From: Pegoplata infirma
Lineage: Eukaryota > Arthropoda > Insecta > Diptera > Anthomyiidae
NCBI GenBank assembly: GCA_963921195.1
Contig: OY992536.1
Location: forward strand, 175,282,995 to 175,346,994
DNA length: 64,000 bases
Direction of reading: 5' to 3'
Part shown: positions 1 to 12,010 of the stretch, piece by piece
Numbering within the stretch: the first letter of the stretch is position 1
Layout: the number at the start of each line of letters is the position of its first letter
Position numbers and translations under genes: made by a program
The notes under the pieces: model-generated
What the model was told of the DNA's origin: nothing
What the model saw: the letters and a program-made list of their open reading frames with translations, nothing else
Databases searched by the model: none

Positions 1-328
1 AAGGTTCGTGTTGATCTTCCCCATGAAACCTTCTATATACATGTCAATTTTCATCTTCCTAAGTCATTCGGGGTCTTCAAAGTTAAAATATTAAAAAACC
101 CAATTTTTTCACGCTCTTTAATCTTTTAATTCTCCGTCCACAGTCGAGAAATTTCAAATCCGATTACTTCAGGATATGCTACATCGTACGCTATCCATTT
201 TCGCTTCCTTCCTTGAAGCCCCCATCAAAATAAGTTAAAATGTTAAAAATCACAATTTCGTCCATTCCCCATTTTCCATTCAATTCTCCGCACACAGTCC
301 GAAAATTTAAAATTCGACTACTTCTGGA
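1..328. repeat. Tandem repeat array, left part (~165-bp unit)
   Basis: Degenerate units share a cacgccc block, a cttaattctccgcccacag block, an attactt(c)aggatatgc block and a gcttcctaagtcatt block. The same units resume at 2716-3345, where cacgcc blocks recur near 2872, 3037 and 3201, giving a period of about 165 bases. No coding sequence is seen. The array was split by the element at 329-2715. Confidence 0.8.
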
Positions 329-1769
329 CATGGACGTATTCAGGGGGGGGCCCAGGGGGCCCGGGCCCCCCCCTTTTGGATTGGAAAATTTTGAAAAATG
401 TAAACACTTCAACATATGATACAAGTAACCAACATAACGAGGGCCTATATTCAAAACCCTCTATCTTCCATTTTCACGAAAATGACTTTTTGATGGCAAA
501 ATATTCAGTAAAACGGCCCTCATCTATGGTGTAAAATTCAGAACAAAAATATTTTTTTTTGCTATTTTATTTGCATTTTTGGTTTTCTCTATCTCTTACA
601 CAATTAATTTTCCTACTTTTTGTAAATATTTTGGTTTTTAAAGAAAAGTTTTACATATTTTTTATAAAAACTCTTGATTTTGAGTAAATTTTCGTTTTTA
701 AAAAGTCATTTATTTCGAAATATCTGTAAAATAAGTATCGAAAACACATTATATTGGTTTTATTTGATGAAAATTATGCATCAGGATCATGAGAACAGTT
801 TTCCATAAAACAAAATTCAAATTCTAAGGATCTAAGTCACTTTTTCTGCATTAAAAGTCTCAGATTCTGAGATATTATTTCTATAAAAAATTCTAAGATG
901 CTGAACATTTTTTCTAAATAAAAATTTTCATATTATTTTTTAATTTTCAATCTACCACTTTTTTCAAAAATCGGTTTTGAATTGAAAAACCGCAGTTTTG
1001 AAAATTTGATAATGACTAAGGACAATATTTTAACTTGCAAAAAATAAAAAAACTTCAATTATTTTATATGGATATAAATAAAGATACATTTTCATAAACG
1101 AATTTACGAAAGCAACTTAAAAAATTTAATGCCGTATTTGGAATCTAGATTTCCATTTTATAAAAAATCTGTCCTTAAATGTTGCGCCAAGACAATAATA
1201 TGTAACAGTAGAGCCGTAAAAAGCGCAAATGCGAAATGTTCTACAAATATTTAAATGGCAGATTTGGAATCAGGTCCTTTATAATGGCTATAACAGTAGA
1301 CCCACACCTAAATTAGCAGTTTCGAATTTTCAAACCCCAATATCAGAAAAATGTTAAAATATTAAAATATTTGGTAAGATAATTTGGAATCAGGAGGGCT
1401 AAATCTATCTGGTTGGTATAATTTAATTTTGAAATTTATCACAAATACCTATTTAAAACCTTTTTACTTTTAGGTTACATATTGTTTCTAAGAACTGTTT
1501 TTATAGGAAAAAATACCTCAGAATCTAAGAATTTATCAGACATTTTTCACAAAAAAATTGGCAGATTGAAAGTTTCAAAGATTTTGAAAAATTTTTTGTA
1601 TAAAATATTTTCAGAATATTTTCTATAGCAAAGTTCTCAAATTCTAAGACATTTTTTTTTATAAAAATGTTCTCAGATTCTGAGATGTGTCAAGTTTTGA
1701 AGTTTGAGTCTGAGTCATTCTTCTCTAGAAAAATTTACAAATTCTGAGGCATTTTTTAAGTTGTTAGTA

Positions 1770-2567
1770 CACTCAAAATAATACATTAGTAGATTTACTA
1801 ATTTTTTTTGCTAATGCTAGTAAGCTTACCTTTAGCAAATTTTTAGTTGAGATTAGCTTGTTAGCAAAAATATCTTGTAAACTTTATTTAGCAATTTTAA
1901 ACAAAATTTGAACTAATTTTTTTTGCTAAATTTAAAATTGAGTTGACCAATAGATTGTAATTTTTTTTTTTTTTAGAAAACTTAAAATGGCGCTATCTCG
2001 GAAACTAAGCCAGATAGAGCAAAACGGTGGCCATTTTTGGTTCTCGAGCTCTCCATATTGTCGCCAGTCCTCTTCACATGTGTGGACCCCAGCACTCCCG
2101 AAAATTTTAAAATGCTCATATCTCGGTAAATATTGCCGACACAATAAAAAGTCCGAAAGAATTTTTGTAGCTCTCAACACGTAGAACAAAACCAAAAGCT
2201 CTGCGAGTAATATTTTTAAAGTTATCGAGTATTTTAATTCTCAAAACCCCAGTGGTCCCCTAAAATCACGTATCTCAAAAACTAAGCAAGATAGAGCGAA
2301 ACGGACAAACATTTTGGATCAAAAACTATGACGATTTTTAAGGAACCGAACTAGGGGTAGGCCCATCGGGGTCTGGACCTATCGCGTCCGAACCCAATGG
2401 GGTCCTCAAATCTGTATGAACTAAGTCGAAATAAAAAATTTCAGTTAACTAATTTTTGGCAAAACATTTTTGCTAACTTTACCAAAAAATTGTGGGTTCA
2501 AAATCAGCAAATTTTCTTGTAGGTTTACAATCTTTTTTTGCTAACATTACAGTTTTTTTTTTGAGTG
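1770..2567. mobile_element. CACTCAAAA-family miniature element (mariner-type) nested in the hAT element
   Basis: It begins CACTCAAAATAAT, ends TTTTTTGAGTG and is flanked by TA on both sides (1768-1769, 2568-2569), as in Tc1/mariner insertion. Its interior differs from the other CACTCAAAA elements here and includes the ~130-150-bp repeat block at 1985-2420. No coding capacity is seen. Confidence 0.72.
1985..2420. repeat. Short tandem block with ATCTCGGAAACTAAGC motif
   Basis: The motif atctcggaaactaagc(c/a)agatagagc occurs near 1991 and 2273, with a weaker copy near 2117. Similar text recurs near 59755 and 63910, so it belongs to a dispersed family. The short open frames here are incidental. 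Confidence 0.55.
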
Positions 2568-2607
2568 TATAGAAAAATGCAGTAATTTCTAGAATTTTTT
2601 TTGGACA

Positions 2608-2626
2608 GGGGGGGGGGGGGGGGGGG
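2608..2626. repeat. Poly-G run of 19
   Basis: An uninterrupted run of G lies just inside the right end of the hAT-type element. It could form a G-quadruplex, and its length may not be reliable in the assembly. Confidence 0.85.
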
Positions 2627-2715
2627 TAGTCCTATAAAATAGTATTATTATGTTGTGAAAAAAAAAAATTTTCGAGTTGGGCCCCCCCCTTTTCAAATTC
2701 CTGGATACGTCGCTG

Positions 2716-3345
2716 CTTCTGGATATGCTTCATCGATAGGACTATATGCTAGGAAATTTTCAGCTTCCTAAGACATTAGAGGACTTCAAAATAAGCAAAA
2801 AATGTCAATTTTCATCTTGATAGGTCAATGGGGTCTTCAAATTATTTAAAATATTAAAAAACACAATTTTGCCACGCCCCATTTTTCTCTTAATTCTCCT
2901 TCCACAGCCTAAAAAATGTAAGTCCGATTACTTCAAGATATGCCTCATTGTTAGAACTAAATGCTTTGCAATTTTCCGCTTCCTAAGTCATTTGGGGGCT
3001 TCAAAAGCAGTAACAATGTTAAAAATCCCAATTTTGCCACGCCACTTTTCCCCTCAATTCTCCGCCCACATTGCGAAAATTTTTCATCCGATTACTTGGG
3101 GATATGCGCCATTGTTAGGACTATATTCTAGAAAATTTTTAGCTTCCTAAGTCATTAGGGGGCTTTAAATTAAGCAAAAATGTCAAAAAATTGAATTTTG
3201 CCACGCCTACTTTTTCGCTTATTTCTCCGCCCACAGGCAAAAAATCGAAAATCCGGCTACGTTAGGATCTTCCCCAGGTGTTTTACAATATGCATGCCAA
3301 TTTTCAGCTTTGTAGCTCATCAGTGGGCTTCAAAAAGCTCTGGAT
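2716..3345. repeat. Tandem repeat array, right part (~165-bp unit)
   Basis: Continuation of the array at 1-328, with three to four degenerate units beginning near 2716, 2872, 3037 and 3201. Each has the ccacgcc block, the ctccgcccacag block and an attactt-ggatatgc block. No gene is seen. Confidence 0.8.
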
Positions 3346-3379
3346 AGACAAAAAAAGAGGAACACACAAATAGGGAAAT

Positions 3380-4358
3380 TATATATGGGGCATTCCAAGC
3401 CAAATCACTCACTTTTAGACCCGACCCCTTTCGATTTATTTTATTTTTGGATATGTTTTAGTACTTTTTAAATGCAACTTGGACACCAATTTCCAGCCTT
3501 TTATTTCAAGATGGTGTTGAGTAATCAATTTTTCAAAATGGCGATTTTCTCAAAAAAATTAAAAAATTGAAATTTTTAATTAATTTTGACCATTAAAAAA
3601 TATAGATATTTTAAAAAAAGTTGGACAACGTTTTGTTAGTATTTAAATGTAGTTTTAGAAAAAAAATATGAAAAAATTATTCGAAGTAAGACCGTATTTA
3701 CATTAGGCAATTTTAATTGCGGCAATTCTGATTTTATCGTGTATCAGAGAGAGATCTAAAATTCTTCCCTCTCTCTCTGATACACTAGAAAATCAGAATT
3801 GCCGCAATTAAAATTGCCTTATGTAAATTCGGTCTAATTATCACATATTTTTTGACATTTTAAAATTAAAATCGACTTTTTGGAAAAGTCCGAAACCTTC
3901 GATTTTTTTGTAAAAAACTAAAAAAATTCTAAATTACGCAACTTTTAAGCCATAATTCGAGATGTGATCACAATTCTTTCTATTTTTTTTAAATTTTAAA
4001 AATTGCACCTTTTATTTTTTGGCTCTGATTTATTTTATATGGTGCTCCAAAAAAAAATAAATTGGTAGATACACAAAAATTTAGAACGATCGGAAAGGGG
4101 TAAGGCGTTTAGCATGGTCCTTGAAGTTTAAAAAACGGATTACAAGGAAAAATATGAATTTTTTTCTGTTTTCGCAATATTTTTGGTATTTTAAGTAAGT
4201 TTTTTTTCAAGCAATTACAGAATTATGATGTAGAGTAAAATGCCTTTCTAATAAGGTAATAAAAACTAAAATCGGTTGAAAATCAGCCAAGTTATTAGAA
4301 CTTCCCCAGGCATCTTCCCCAGGCATCTATATATGGGGCTTGGAATGCCCCATATATA
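3380..4358. mobile_element. Fold-back element with ATATATGGGGCATTCC ends
   Basis: The left end reads ATATATGGGGCATTCCAAGC and the right end is its inverted copy. The right end also forms a small hairpin with a second atatatggggc just before it. Inner arms show weak inversion, for example the cccgacccctttcgat block on the left against atcggaaaggggt near 4090. No coding sequence is seen. The element at 3690-3834 is nested within it. Confidence 0.6.
3690..3834. mobile_element. 145-bp hairpin MITE with TAA target duplication (Harbinger-like)
   Basis: It is a near-perfect inverted repeat starting GACCGTATTTACATTAGGC and ending GTAAATTCGGTC, with arms of about 65 bases that include TATCAGAGAGAG. 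It is flanked by TAA at 3687-3689 and 3835-3837. The 3-bp TWA duplication suggests PIF/Harbinger. Confidence 0.8.
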
Positions 4359-4602
4359 GATTCTACTGTAACTCAACAATTCTGGAGTTTATATGGGCTA
4401 TCGGTTGGCGTTATTTGTTTTTGGAAAAAATGCAGAACTGGTTCCGAATTTTTCAAATTTCGGTAAAAAAATATTATTTTATTTTTTTTTTAAAGTATTT
4501 TTAGATGAATGTTCATTAAATTCTCTACAAAATTTTAAATTTTCAGAGAACAGTTATTGTTTGTTTTCGGCAAAATTCGACGTCGTTTTTCTTAGCAACT
4601 AA

Positions 4603-4802
4603 NNNNNNNNNNNNNNNNNNNNNNNNNNNNNNNNNNNNNNNNNNNNNNNNNNNNNNNNNNNNNNNNNNNNNNNNNNNNNNNNNNNNNNNNNNNNNNNNNN
4701 NNNNNNNNNNNNNNNNNNNNNNNNNNNNNNNNNNNNNNNNNNNNNNNNNNNNNNNNNNNNNNNNNNNNNNNNNNNNNNNNNNNNNNNNNNNNNNNNNNNN
4801 NN
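4603..4802. other. Assembly gap (200 N)
   Basis: Undetermined bases. Any open frame drawn across it is meaningless. The 240 bases before it are AT-rich with no recognisable gene. Confidence 0.99.
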
Positions 4803-5020
4803 AAAGGGGGAAAATGTTTGCACTATGTTATTTTCTCAAAATGTAAAAATATTGTTAAATTAAGAAACATTAATTTAGCTCTTTTAGATCCAATCTGGTC
4901 CAGGAGCAAAAGTGAGATATTGGTTTAAAACCCCGTTTTTTTATATTCTTTGAAATATTTGTATACACTGCACCAGGTGTGGATCCACGCGGTGAAAGGA
5001 AATTCACCCAAACCGACTTT

Positions 5021-5418
5021 AAAAGAAAAAAAAGGAAAGAAAAAAAAGAAAAGAAAAGAAAAGAGAAGAAAAGAAAAGAAAAGAAAAGAAAAGAAAAGAA
5101 AAGAAAAGAAAAGAAAAGAAAGAAAAGAAAAGAAAAGAAAAGAAAAGAAAAGAAAAGAAAAGAAAAGAAAAGAAAAGAAAAAAAGAAAAGAAAAGAAAAG
5201 AAAAGAAAAGAAAAGAAAAGAAAAGAAAAGAAAAGAAAAGAAAAGAAAAGAAAAGAAAAGAAAAGAAAAGAAAAGAAAAGAAAAGAAAAGAAAAGAAAAG
5301 AAAAGAAAAGAAAAGAAAAGAAAAGAAAAGAAAAGAAAAGAAAAGAAAAGAAAAGAAAAGAAAAGAAAAGAAAAGAAAAGAAAAGAAAAGAAAAGAAAAG
5401 AAAAGAAAAGAAAGAAGA
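5021..5418. repeat. (AAAAG)n microsatellite, about 390 bp
   Basis: Long, nearly pure AAAAG tract with a few length interruptions near 5121 and 5180. Because the unit is five bases, it gives artificial Lys/Arg/Glu-rich open frames in several registers. No protein should be inferred from it. Confidence 0.97.
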
Positions 5419-5449
5419 GGGAAAAAGAAAGTGAAAAGGAAAATTAAAA

Positions 5450-7590
5450 AATCTGAAAAAAAAATTTATGAAAAACGTCCAAGAATCTTAAAATTTTTCT
5501 AAAGGAAAAATGCCTTGTACTGTTAGATTTTTCGTTTTGAAAAAATTTGAGAAAAAAATTTATGAAAAACGTCCAAGAATCTTAAAATTTTTCTAAAGGA
5601 AAAATATCTTGTACTGTTAGATTTTTCATTATGAAAAAAATTGAGAATTTTTTAATAGGAAAAATTTAATAAAAAAATCCACATGAATAATTTTTGATCT
5701 TTTTAATAAGAAAAACCTTCAAATTTTTCTATAAGAATTTTTCGATAGGAGAAATTTTTTAAAGAAATCTTTCTATGATAAATGTCTAAGAATTTAAAAA
5801 TCTTTTTAATAAGAAAAACCTTCAAATTTTTCTATAAGAATTTTTCGATAGGAGAAATTTTTTATAGAAATCTTTCTATGATAAATGTCTAAGAATTTAA
5901 AAATTTTTTTAAAGAAAAAATGTCTTGGAATATTTAAATTTTTTTATAAGAAAAGAGAATTCTTCTATAAGAATATTAAAAATTTTCTCTACAAAAATAA
6001 TAAGAATTTTTCTTGACAAAAAATTTAAGAATTTTTATGGATGAAAAAAATGGGAATTTTTTCAGACAAAAATTTGAGATTTTTTTTTTTTTAATTTTTC
6101 TTAGAATTTTTTAGAAAAAAAATCTACGAATATTCCTATTGGAAAATCTGAAAATTTTGATAGGAGAATCTAATAATTTTTCTAAAGGATAAATCTGAGA
6201 ATTCATGATGAGACATATCTGAGAATTTTTTATTAGAAAAAAATTTAATAATTCTTCTGAGAGCAGATGTTTAAAAATTAAAGACAACAAGAAAAGGAAA
6301 TTATGTGTGAATTTTTCTCTATGAAAAATGTCTAAGATTCTCAAAATTTTTGAATAGAAAAAATGTTTTTGAATCTTTAATTTTTTACAGGAAAAAAGGC
6401 TCGGAATCTTTAAATTTTTTATAGGAAAAATAAGAAAATTTTTCTTTCGGCAAATTTGAGAATTTTTCTATAGAAAACATTTATTAGAATCTGAGACTTT
6501 TTCTACAGAAAAAATTACACAGAATATGCGACTTTTTTATAGGAAAAATGTCTCAGAATAAAAGACTTTTTTAAGGGACAACGTCTTATAATCTGAGATT
6601 ATTTCTCTTTGAAAGATGTCTCAGAATTCAAGACTTTTTATTAGGAAAAGCTGGAGCTTTTCAATAGGAACAAATTCTTTGAATACTAGAAAAAAATTTC
6701 AGACTTGTCTCAGAATTTCTCAGTTATTATTTAGAAAAAATATTTTAAAGTTTAAGACATTTTTTATTAAAAAAATGCCTTATCTGAGACTTTTTCTATA
6801 GGAAAAATATTTCAAAATTTTAGACAATTTTTGTAGAGAAAACTTTATAGATTTTTCAATAAGAAATATATCTCGGAATATATTTGAGAATTTTAGACTA
6901 TTTAAAAAAAAAAGTGTCTGAGAAAATAATACTTTTGCAATAGAAAAATATCTCAAAATCTAAAAAAATTGCCTCAAACAATTTTAAAAAGCATTAACGT
7001 CTTTAATTTTTCTAATCTTAGGCACTTCCAATAGAATAGAAAGTTTCGGAAAGTTTTTCTGTAGAAAAATATAATAGAATAAAAAAAAATTCGAAACCTA
7101 AGAAATTTTCTATAGGGAAAAAGTCACCACATCTGAGAATTTTTCTCTATGAAAATTTTTTCTAAACATATAAATTTTTTTGTGGGAAAATGGGATAAGT
7201 ATCGGAGAATTTTCTATTTGAAAGTATATCAGAGTCTACAAAATTTGTCTATAGCAAGAATTTTATAAATTCTGAAAGCGTTTCTGTAGTAAAATGGCTC
7301 AGAACCTCAGAATTTCTATTGGGATAATGTGTCAAAATCATAAAATTTTTCTTAAGCAAATGACTCAAAAAAAAATCAAAATCTGTAATGTTTTATTGAA
7401 TAAACTTGTCTGAATTCTGACATATTATCTATTGGAAAAATATTTTAGAAGCTGGGCCTTTTGCAGTCAGAAAAATGCTCTAAGACCTGAGAATTTTTGA
7501 GAAGAATTTTTTTAAAAAAATCAAAAATCAAAGTTTTCTATAGGAATAAATTTTTAAAATTTTTATATGTTGCCATAGAAAAAATGTAAA
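5450..7590. repeat. Long degenerate minisatellite with palindromic TCTCAGAATCTGAGA core
   Basis: Roughly 30-60-base units combine taggaaaaatg, tctcagaatctgagac and tttttctata, with strong divergence. Two ~115-base units at 5455-5640 are nearly identical, and a second near-duplicate lies at 5700-5900. The same family recurs at about 1500-1760, 17140-17790, 58320-58790, 59500-59640 and 62010-62500. The core is close to its own reverse complement, so both strands look alike. No gene is seen. Confidence 0.75.
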
Positions 7591-8105
7591 TTTTTTATTC
7601 AAAAAAGTTTTTGAGTAAAAACAAAATTAAAAGTTACACATTTTGTGTGTACTGCCAAAAAATTTTGAAAGCAGCTAAAATGTAGGTTTATACACAAAAT
7701 GTTTATAAGTTATACACACTTTGAGTGCGAATGTTGATATTTAATCACATAGAGTATTTTTATACACTCTATTGCAGGAGAACAGTTACCTACAATAAAG
7801 TGGCTAAGTTTCAAGAACATTTGCTAATAAAAAAGGACTAAACGATGTGATAGAAAACTACTTCCGTACTCTATGGGCCCCAACCAACTCAAATTTCAAT
7901 ATTAGAACCCCTGCGTATTTTGTTGTTGACCCTTGTAGCACAGTGTTATTTACTCAATTTTTATTAAAACTTTTAAGTAAATTTTTACTTGCGTCAATTT
8001 AAAAATTATATGATATATTTTTTTTTTTAATTTAATTTAAAGAAGTGACTACTCAAGCTTTTTTCTCCTATATTTAAATGTTTCGGTTTTTGAAAAAAGA
8101 AGACT
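7591..8105. other. AT-rich stretch, no gene recognised
   Basis: Nothing beyond AT-rich text. A few tacacac/gtgtgta motifs near 7650-7770 resemble degenerate inverted-repeat ends, but I cannot pair them. Confidence 0.5.
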
Positions 8106-8107
8106 TA

Positions 8108-8520
8108 CACTCAAAAAATGATGTAGGTAAATTCCAGTGAATATTCACTTAAAACAAATGAAATTTTATTTAAAAACCATTCCACTGTTTTTTCATTTAA
8201 AATAAAAACACATTACAGTCAATTTTAAATGTTAATTTAATGACTAACCAAAACATTAAAGAACTACTGAATATTCACTTATTTTGTATTGAAAAACAGT
8301 AAAACTATAGAAGAAATTTTTTACTACCGAAAATAAATGTAACAGAAAATTTATTTTTAAGACAGAAAATTAAATTTTTTGAACTACAGAAATAGTAAAA
8401 AAATTAAATCCTTTATAAAATAAGTGATTTTTCTTTTAAAATAACTTTACTGAGTACTTTTTAAAATAACCTACAATCAGTTAATGACATAATTATCTTA
8501 GTGAACCCTTGTAGATCTCT
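8108..8520. mobile_element. CACTCAAAA-type element, left end with unresolved right end
   Basis: A TA at 8106-8107 is followed by CACTCAAAAAATGATGTA. The following interior (aaacaaatgaaattttattt) matches, inverted, the right portion of the element ending at 26304 and the fragment at 44917-45045. The partner TTTGAGTG end was not found, so the 3' limit is approximate. Confidence 0.45.
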
Positions 8521-8550
8521 TACTTTTTTTAACATTTCCAATATTAATTA

Positions 8551-8795
8551 TACGCCACGTATGGCATATTTCTTAAATTTTATTATTCAATAATCATACG
8601 CCACATGTGACAAACAAATGTTGGCATAAATATTAATCATACGCCACATATGACAAGTTTCTTAAATTTTATTACTCAACAATCATACGCCACATATGAC
8701 AAACAAATTCTAAAGTAAATATAAATAATACACCATATATGAGTAGTTTTTTAAATTTTGTTATTCAATGATCATATTTCATCATATCGCTCATT
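8551..8795. repeat. 89-bp tandem repeat, about 2.7 copies
   Basis: Units start at 8551, 8640 and 8729. Each has two catacgccacatatgac-like motifs and a tttcttaaattttattattcaa block. The third copy is the most diverged. No coding sense is seen. Confidence 0.85.
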
Positions 8796-9104
8796 TACTT
8801 GTATAACTTCATAACTTTGATTTTGTAGAAATCGAGTTTAAAGCAGAGACCAAATAAAACAGTTATATGTGTCTTTTTGTTTTAAAAAAATCGTCACGAA
8901 TGTTGTCCAAACTAAGTATTTTATATACATATGAAAGGACTTCTAGAGATGTCCCGTTTTAAAATTTGCAATAACTTTTATTTTTTGATTTTTATCATTA
9001 AAGTATAAAATAACAGTTATTACAAACTTTTTGTTCAAAAAATTTAAAATAACTTTTATTTTATATTAATTTTAGTAAATAACTGTTATAATATATGTTT
9101 ATTA
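8796..9104. repeat. Dispersed repeat with gcagagacc and ATAACAGTTAT motifs
   Basis: It shares gcagagacca followed by several aataacagttat/ataactgttat palindromic motifs with 48690-49080. It is probably part of an inverted-repeat element, but its ends are not resolved. Confidence 0.4.
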
Positions 9105-11625
9105 GGGTGGAGCAAATGTAGCTTTTTTTCGGATTTCAAAAACGTGGGGGTCGGGAAAGTTTCCCATTGGGGTCGATATTAACCCACAAAAATATTGGAC
9201 CTGTAGGTGAAATGGCTTTGGGTTCCTTTTTTGACTTGAAAATCGGAAAGTCCTGAACAACGTCAACAATTTTTTTTTTTTCAACTTTTTTTTGTTTAAA
9301 ATAATAGTTTCGTATTTGGACATTACTGAAAAAGTGTTTTATGGTAAAACTTTTTTTTTTGTCTGTAAAATTGTTTTTTATTCTTTTTTTTTTTGTTTCT
9401 TGTTTTGCAAAAAAAAATATTTTTAATTAGTTTTTAACTGAAAATATAACGTAATATTATTTCAGTATTTCGTCACCTAAAATGAAAACGCCCTAACTAA
9501 CAAAAAATTCAAAATTGCGTTTTTAATTGATTCTTATATATATATTAGAGTGTCCCTTATTTTGGAAATGTTGGAAATCTTGAGACGGTACCCCGCTCAT
9601 TTTTTTCCTTTTGACTTAAAAATAACTCAGGAAAAATTTTACGCCCCTAGGACCACGCCTTCCCTACGCGACGGGCCCTTAAAGAGCGGGGCCTAAAAAA
9701 TCATTTTTCCATACAAACCAAAAAATTTTTTTTTTGATTTTTAATTTTTTTGTTATTATTTATTATATTACTTGGTTTGCTTATTCACAACAAAAAATTT
9801 GATTTTGGTGGGATAAGTCTTTCAGCGCTAAAAAATTTTTCGCAAAAAAAAATTTTGAGCCGCCGGGGTCCTACAGTAAAAAATTTTTAAAAAATATTTT
9901 TTTTTAGTTTTGACCAGCAACGGTTTTAGCTGCTATGTTGCTTTAAATGATATATATTCATAAAAAAATATTTTTTGTATCTGTGACATCTTAATCGTGT
10001 TCTAAAAAAGGGTAAAAAATGCATTGATGATTTTTTTCGATACACGATAAAAATGTCACAAATATGAATAATATTTTTTTTGGAATATATATCATTAAAA
10101 ACAACATAAAAACTAAAACCATTGCTTTTCAAAACTAAAAAAAAATATTTTTTAAAAATTTTTTACCGTAGGATTCCTACGGCTCAAAATTTTTTTTTCG
10201 AAAAAGATAAAGATGTCACAGATATGAATAATTTTTTTTTTTTTTGGAATATATATCATTTAAAGCAACATAGCAGCTAAAACCGTTGCTGGTCAAAACT
10301 AAAAAAAAATATTTTTTAAAAATTTTTTACTGTAGGACCCCGGCCGCCCAAATTTTTTTTTTGCGAAAAATTTTTTAGCGCTGAAAGACTTATCCCTCCA
10401 AAATCAAATTTTTTGTCGTGAATAAGCAAACCAAGTAATATAATAATTAATAACAAAAAAATTAAAAATCAAAAAAAAATTTTTTTGGTTTGTATGGAAA
10501 AATGATTTTTTAGGCCCCGCTCTTTAAGGCCCCGTCGCGTAGGGAAGGCGTGGTCCTAGGGGCGTAAAATTTTTCCTGAGTTATTTTTAAGTCAAAAGGA
10601 AAAAAATGAGCGGGTACCGTCTCAAGATTTCCAACATTTCCAAAATAAGGGACACTCTAATATATATATAAAATACATGTCCACAAAAAAATTAAGGCTC
10701 CTTTGATAAAAAAATGGCGATTTTATTAACAAAATTCAAAAAGCCCTAACTACATGCTTTGATATATGTTAAACAAAAAAGCCCCAACAACACATTTGCA
10801 TACATAAAATTGCCGACGCAACTGTTATTTTTTAAGATTTAACATTTTGTTGATGCTTCTTCTTCCACAATATCCACCAATAGGAAAAATATCAAAAAAT
10901 AAAGTTTAGAAATTTACCAATTAACCCCTTCAGGCCCGTACTCTCACGATAATTGTTGCAGTACTATTAGTCTTAAGTAAGATATAAATTCTACATAAAA
11001 TTTAAAAACAAGATAATTAATGGCGAAAAAACATGCTTGGAAGTTCTTCGTTCCGATTGATCAAAATTCAAAGTAAATTTTTCGTTAAATAAGTAAAAAA
11101 AATGTTTTTAATTATAAATTTTGGCTATTATTACAAAAAAAAAAAAACAGTATATGTATTTATTAAAACCAACGGTACTAAACGTAAAGTCATGTTAATG
11201 CAAAAAAATTATTTGCACAGTGGAAAGTTTTCGAATTTTTTTTTTGCCAAGTTACATTAAAAAAAAATAAAAAATATGTGTCAAAATAAAAAATTTGGTT
11301 TTATTCAGTTTTGTATTTTATTTCATTATAATTCAAATATCGCGAAAATTCGCGAAAAACGCGATACTGAAATGAGTTTGGATTTCATAATCTTAATCTA
11401 CCCTAAATATTTATTCGATTTGACATGCCACAATCACAAAAAAAATATACGTTATTCCATTATTCATATTTTTTTAATAAAATGATCAAATTTAGCGGCT
11501 TTGAGCGACCTTAAGAAAAAACTTTTTTTAATGGGTTTTTGAGCAGAAGTTTTTTTTTTCAAGTAGGAATTATTGTAGCCTTGTGGAGCTCACGATTTAC
11601 ATTATTTTGTTTTTTTGGACCACTC
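9105..11625. mobile_element. Large TIR element, GGGTGGARCAAA family, copy 1
   Basis: It begins GGGTGGAGCAAATGTAGC and ends TTTTTTGGACCACTC. TA flanks both ends, although the flanks are themselves TA-rich. The first ~110 bases and the last ~60 bases match copy 2 at 11642-14473. Phrases such as aacgccctaacta recur. No transposase frame survives. A long fold-back is inserted at 9548-10657. Confidence 0.6.
9548..10657. mobile_element. 1.1-kb fold-back element with ~400-bp arms
   Basis: The arms beginning GAGTGTCCCTTATTTTGG and ending CCAAAATAAGGGACACTC are extended inverted copies. Matching blocks include the cctaggaccacgccttccc stretch, the aggcccc-gctctttaa stretch, a ttgcttattcac block and the agttttgaccagcaacgg block. 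The spacer is short and also partly inverted. Flanks are TATATA, so a TA duplication is possible. Non-coding. Confidence 0.82.
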
Positions 11626-11831
11626 TAATATATAAACATTAGGGTGGAACAAATATAGCTATTTTTCGAATTTGGAAAACGTCGGGGTCAGGAAGTTGCC
11701 TTTTGAGGTCGATATTAACCCACAAAAATATTGGACTTGTTTTAGACTTGATAATCTGAAATTCCCGAACAAAGTAAAAAAAAAAAAATTTCGAACTTTT
11801 TTTTGCTTAAAATATTAGTTTATATTTAGAC

Positions 11832-12010
11832 CAGTGGTCGGCAGAAAGAGAGTATATGAATGCATTGTTGTATGAATATACAAAGCGACATCAACCAGCT
11901 TGTTGTTGTATTTTTATTCTCTTAGTTGTGAGTTTTGTTGACATTCGTGTTGAATACATGTGTATAGCCGAATGTGTTCGGGATGCATGTGCAATGGATG
12001 GCGACCACTG
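11832..12010. mobile_element. 179-bp hAT-type MITE with perfect 8-bp target duplication
   Basis: The ends are CAGTGGTCGGC and GGCGACCACTG. Identical 8-bp ATTTAGAC copies lie at 11824-11831 and 12011-12018. The related element at 9105 shows the uninterrupted site near 9310 (gtatttggacattactg). The short size and hAT hallmarks are clear. Confidence 0.88.

Larger units (their letters stand above)
329..2715. mobile_element. hAT-type non-autonomous transposon with 8-bp target duplication
   Basis: The left end reads CATGGACGTATTCAGG. The right end, reverse-complemented, reads CAGCGACGTATCCAGG. Perfect 8-bp duplications CTTCTGGA flank it at 321-328 and 2716-2723. Removing the element restores the ~165-bp tandem unit, which confirms the boundaries. 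G-runs and C-runs lie just inside both ends. An 8-bp duplication and CA...TG-like ends fit the hAT superfamily. No transposase is recognisable, and a second element is nested at 1770-2567. Confidence 0.82.

Noticed and set aside
4599..4823. Open frame across the N gap
   Set aside because: Almost entirely undetermined bases.
4950..5447. Long Lys/Arg/Glu-rich open frames
   Set aside because: They are translations of the (AAAAG)n microsatellite in two registers, with no other protein character.
8551..8795. CRISPR-like regular repeats
   Set aside because: 89-bp head-to-tail units without unique spacers, in an AT-rich eukaryotic context. A tandem repeat.
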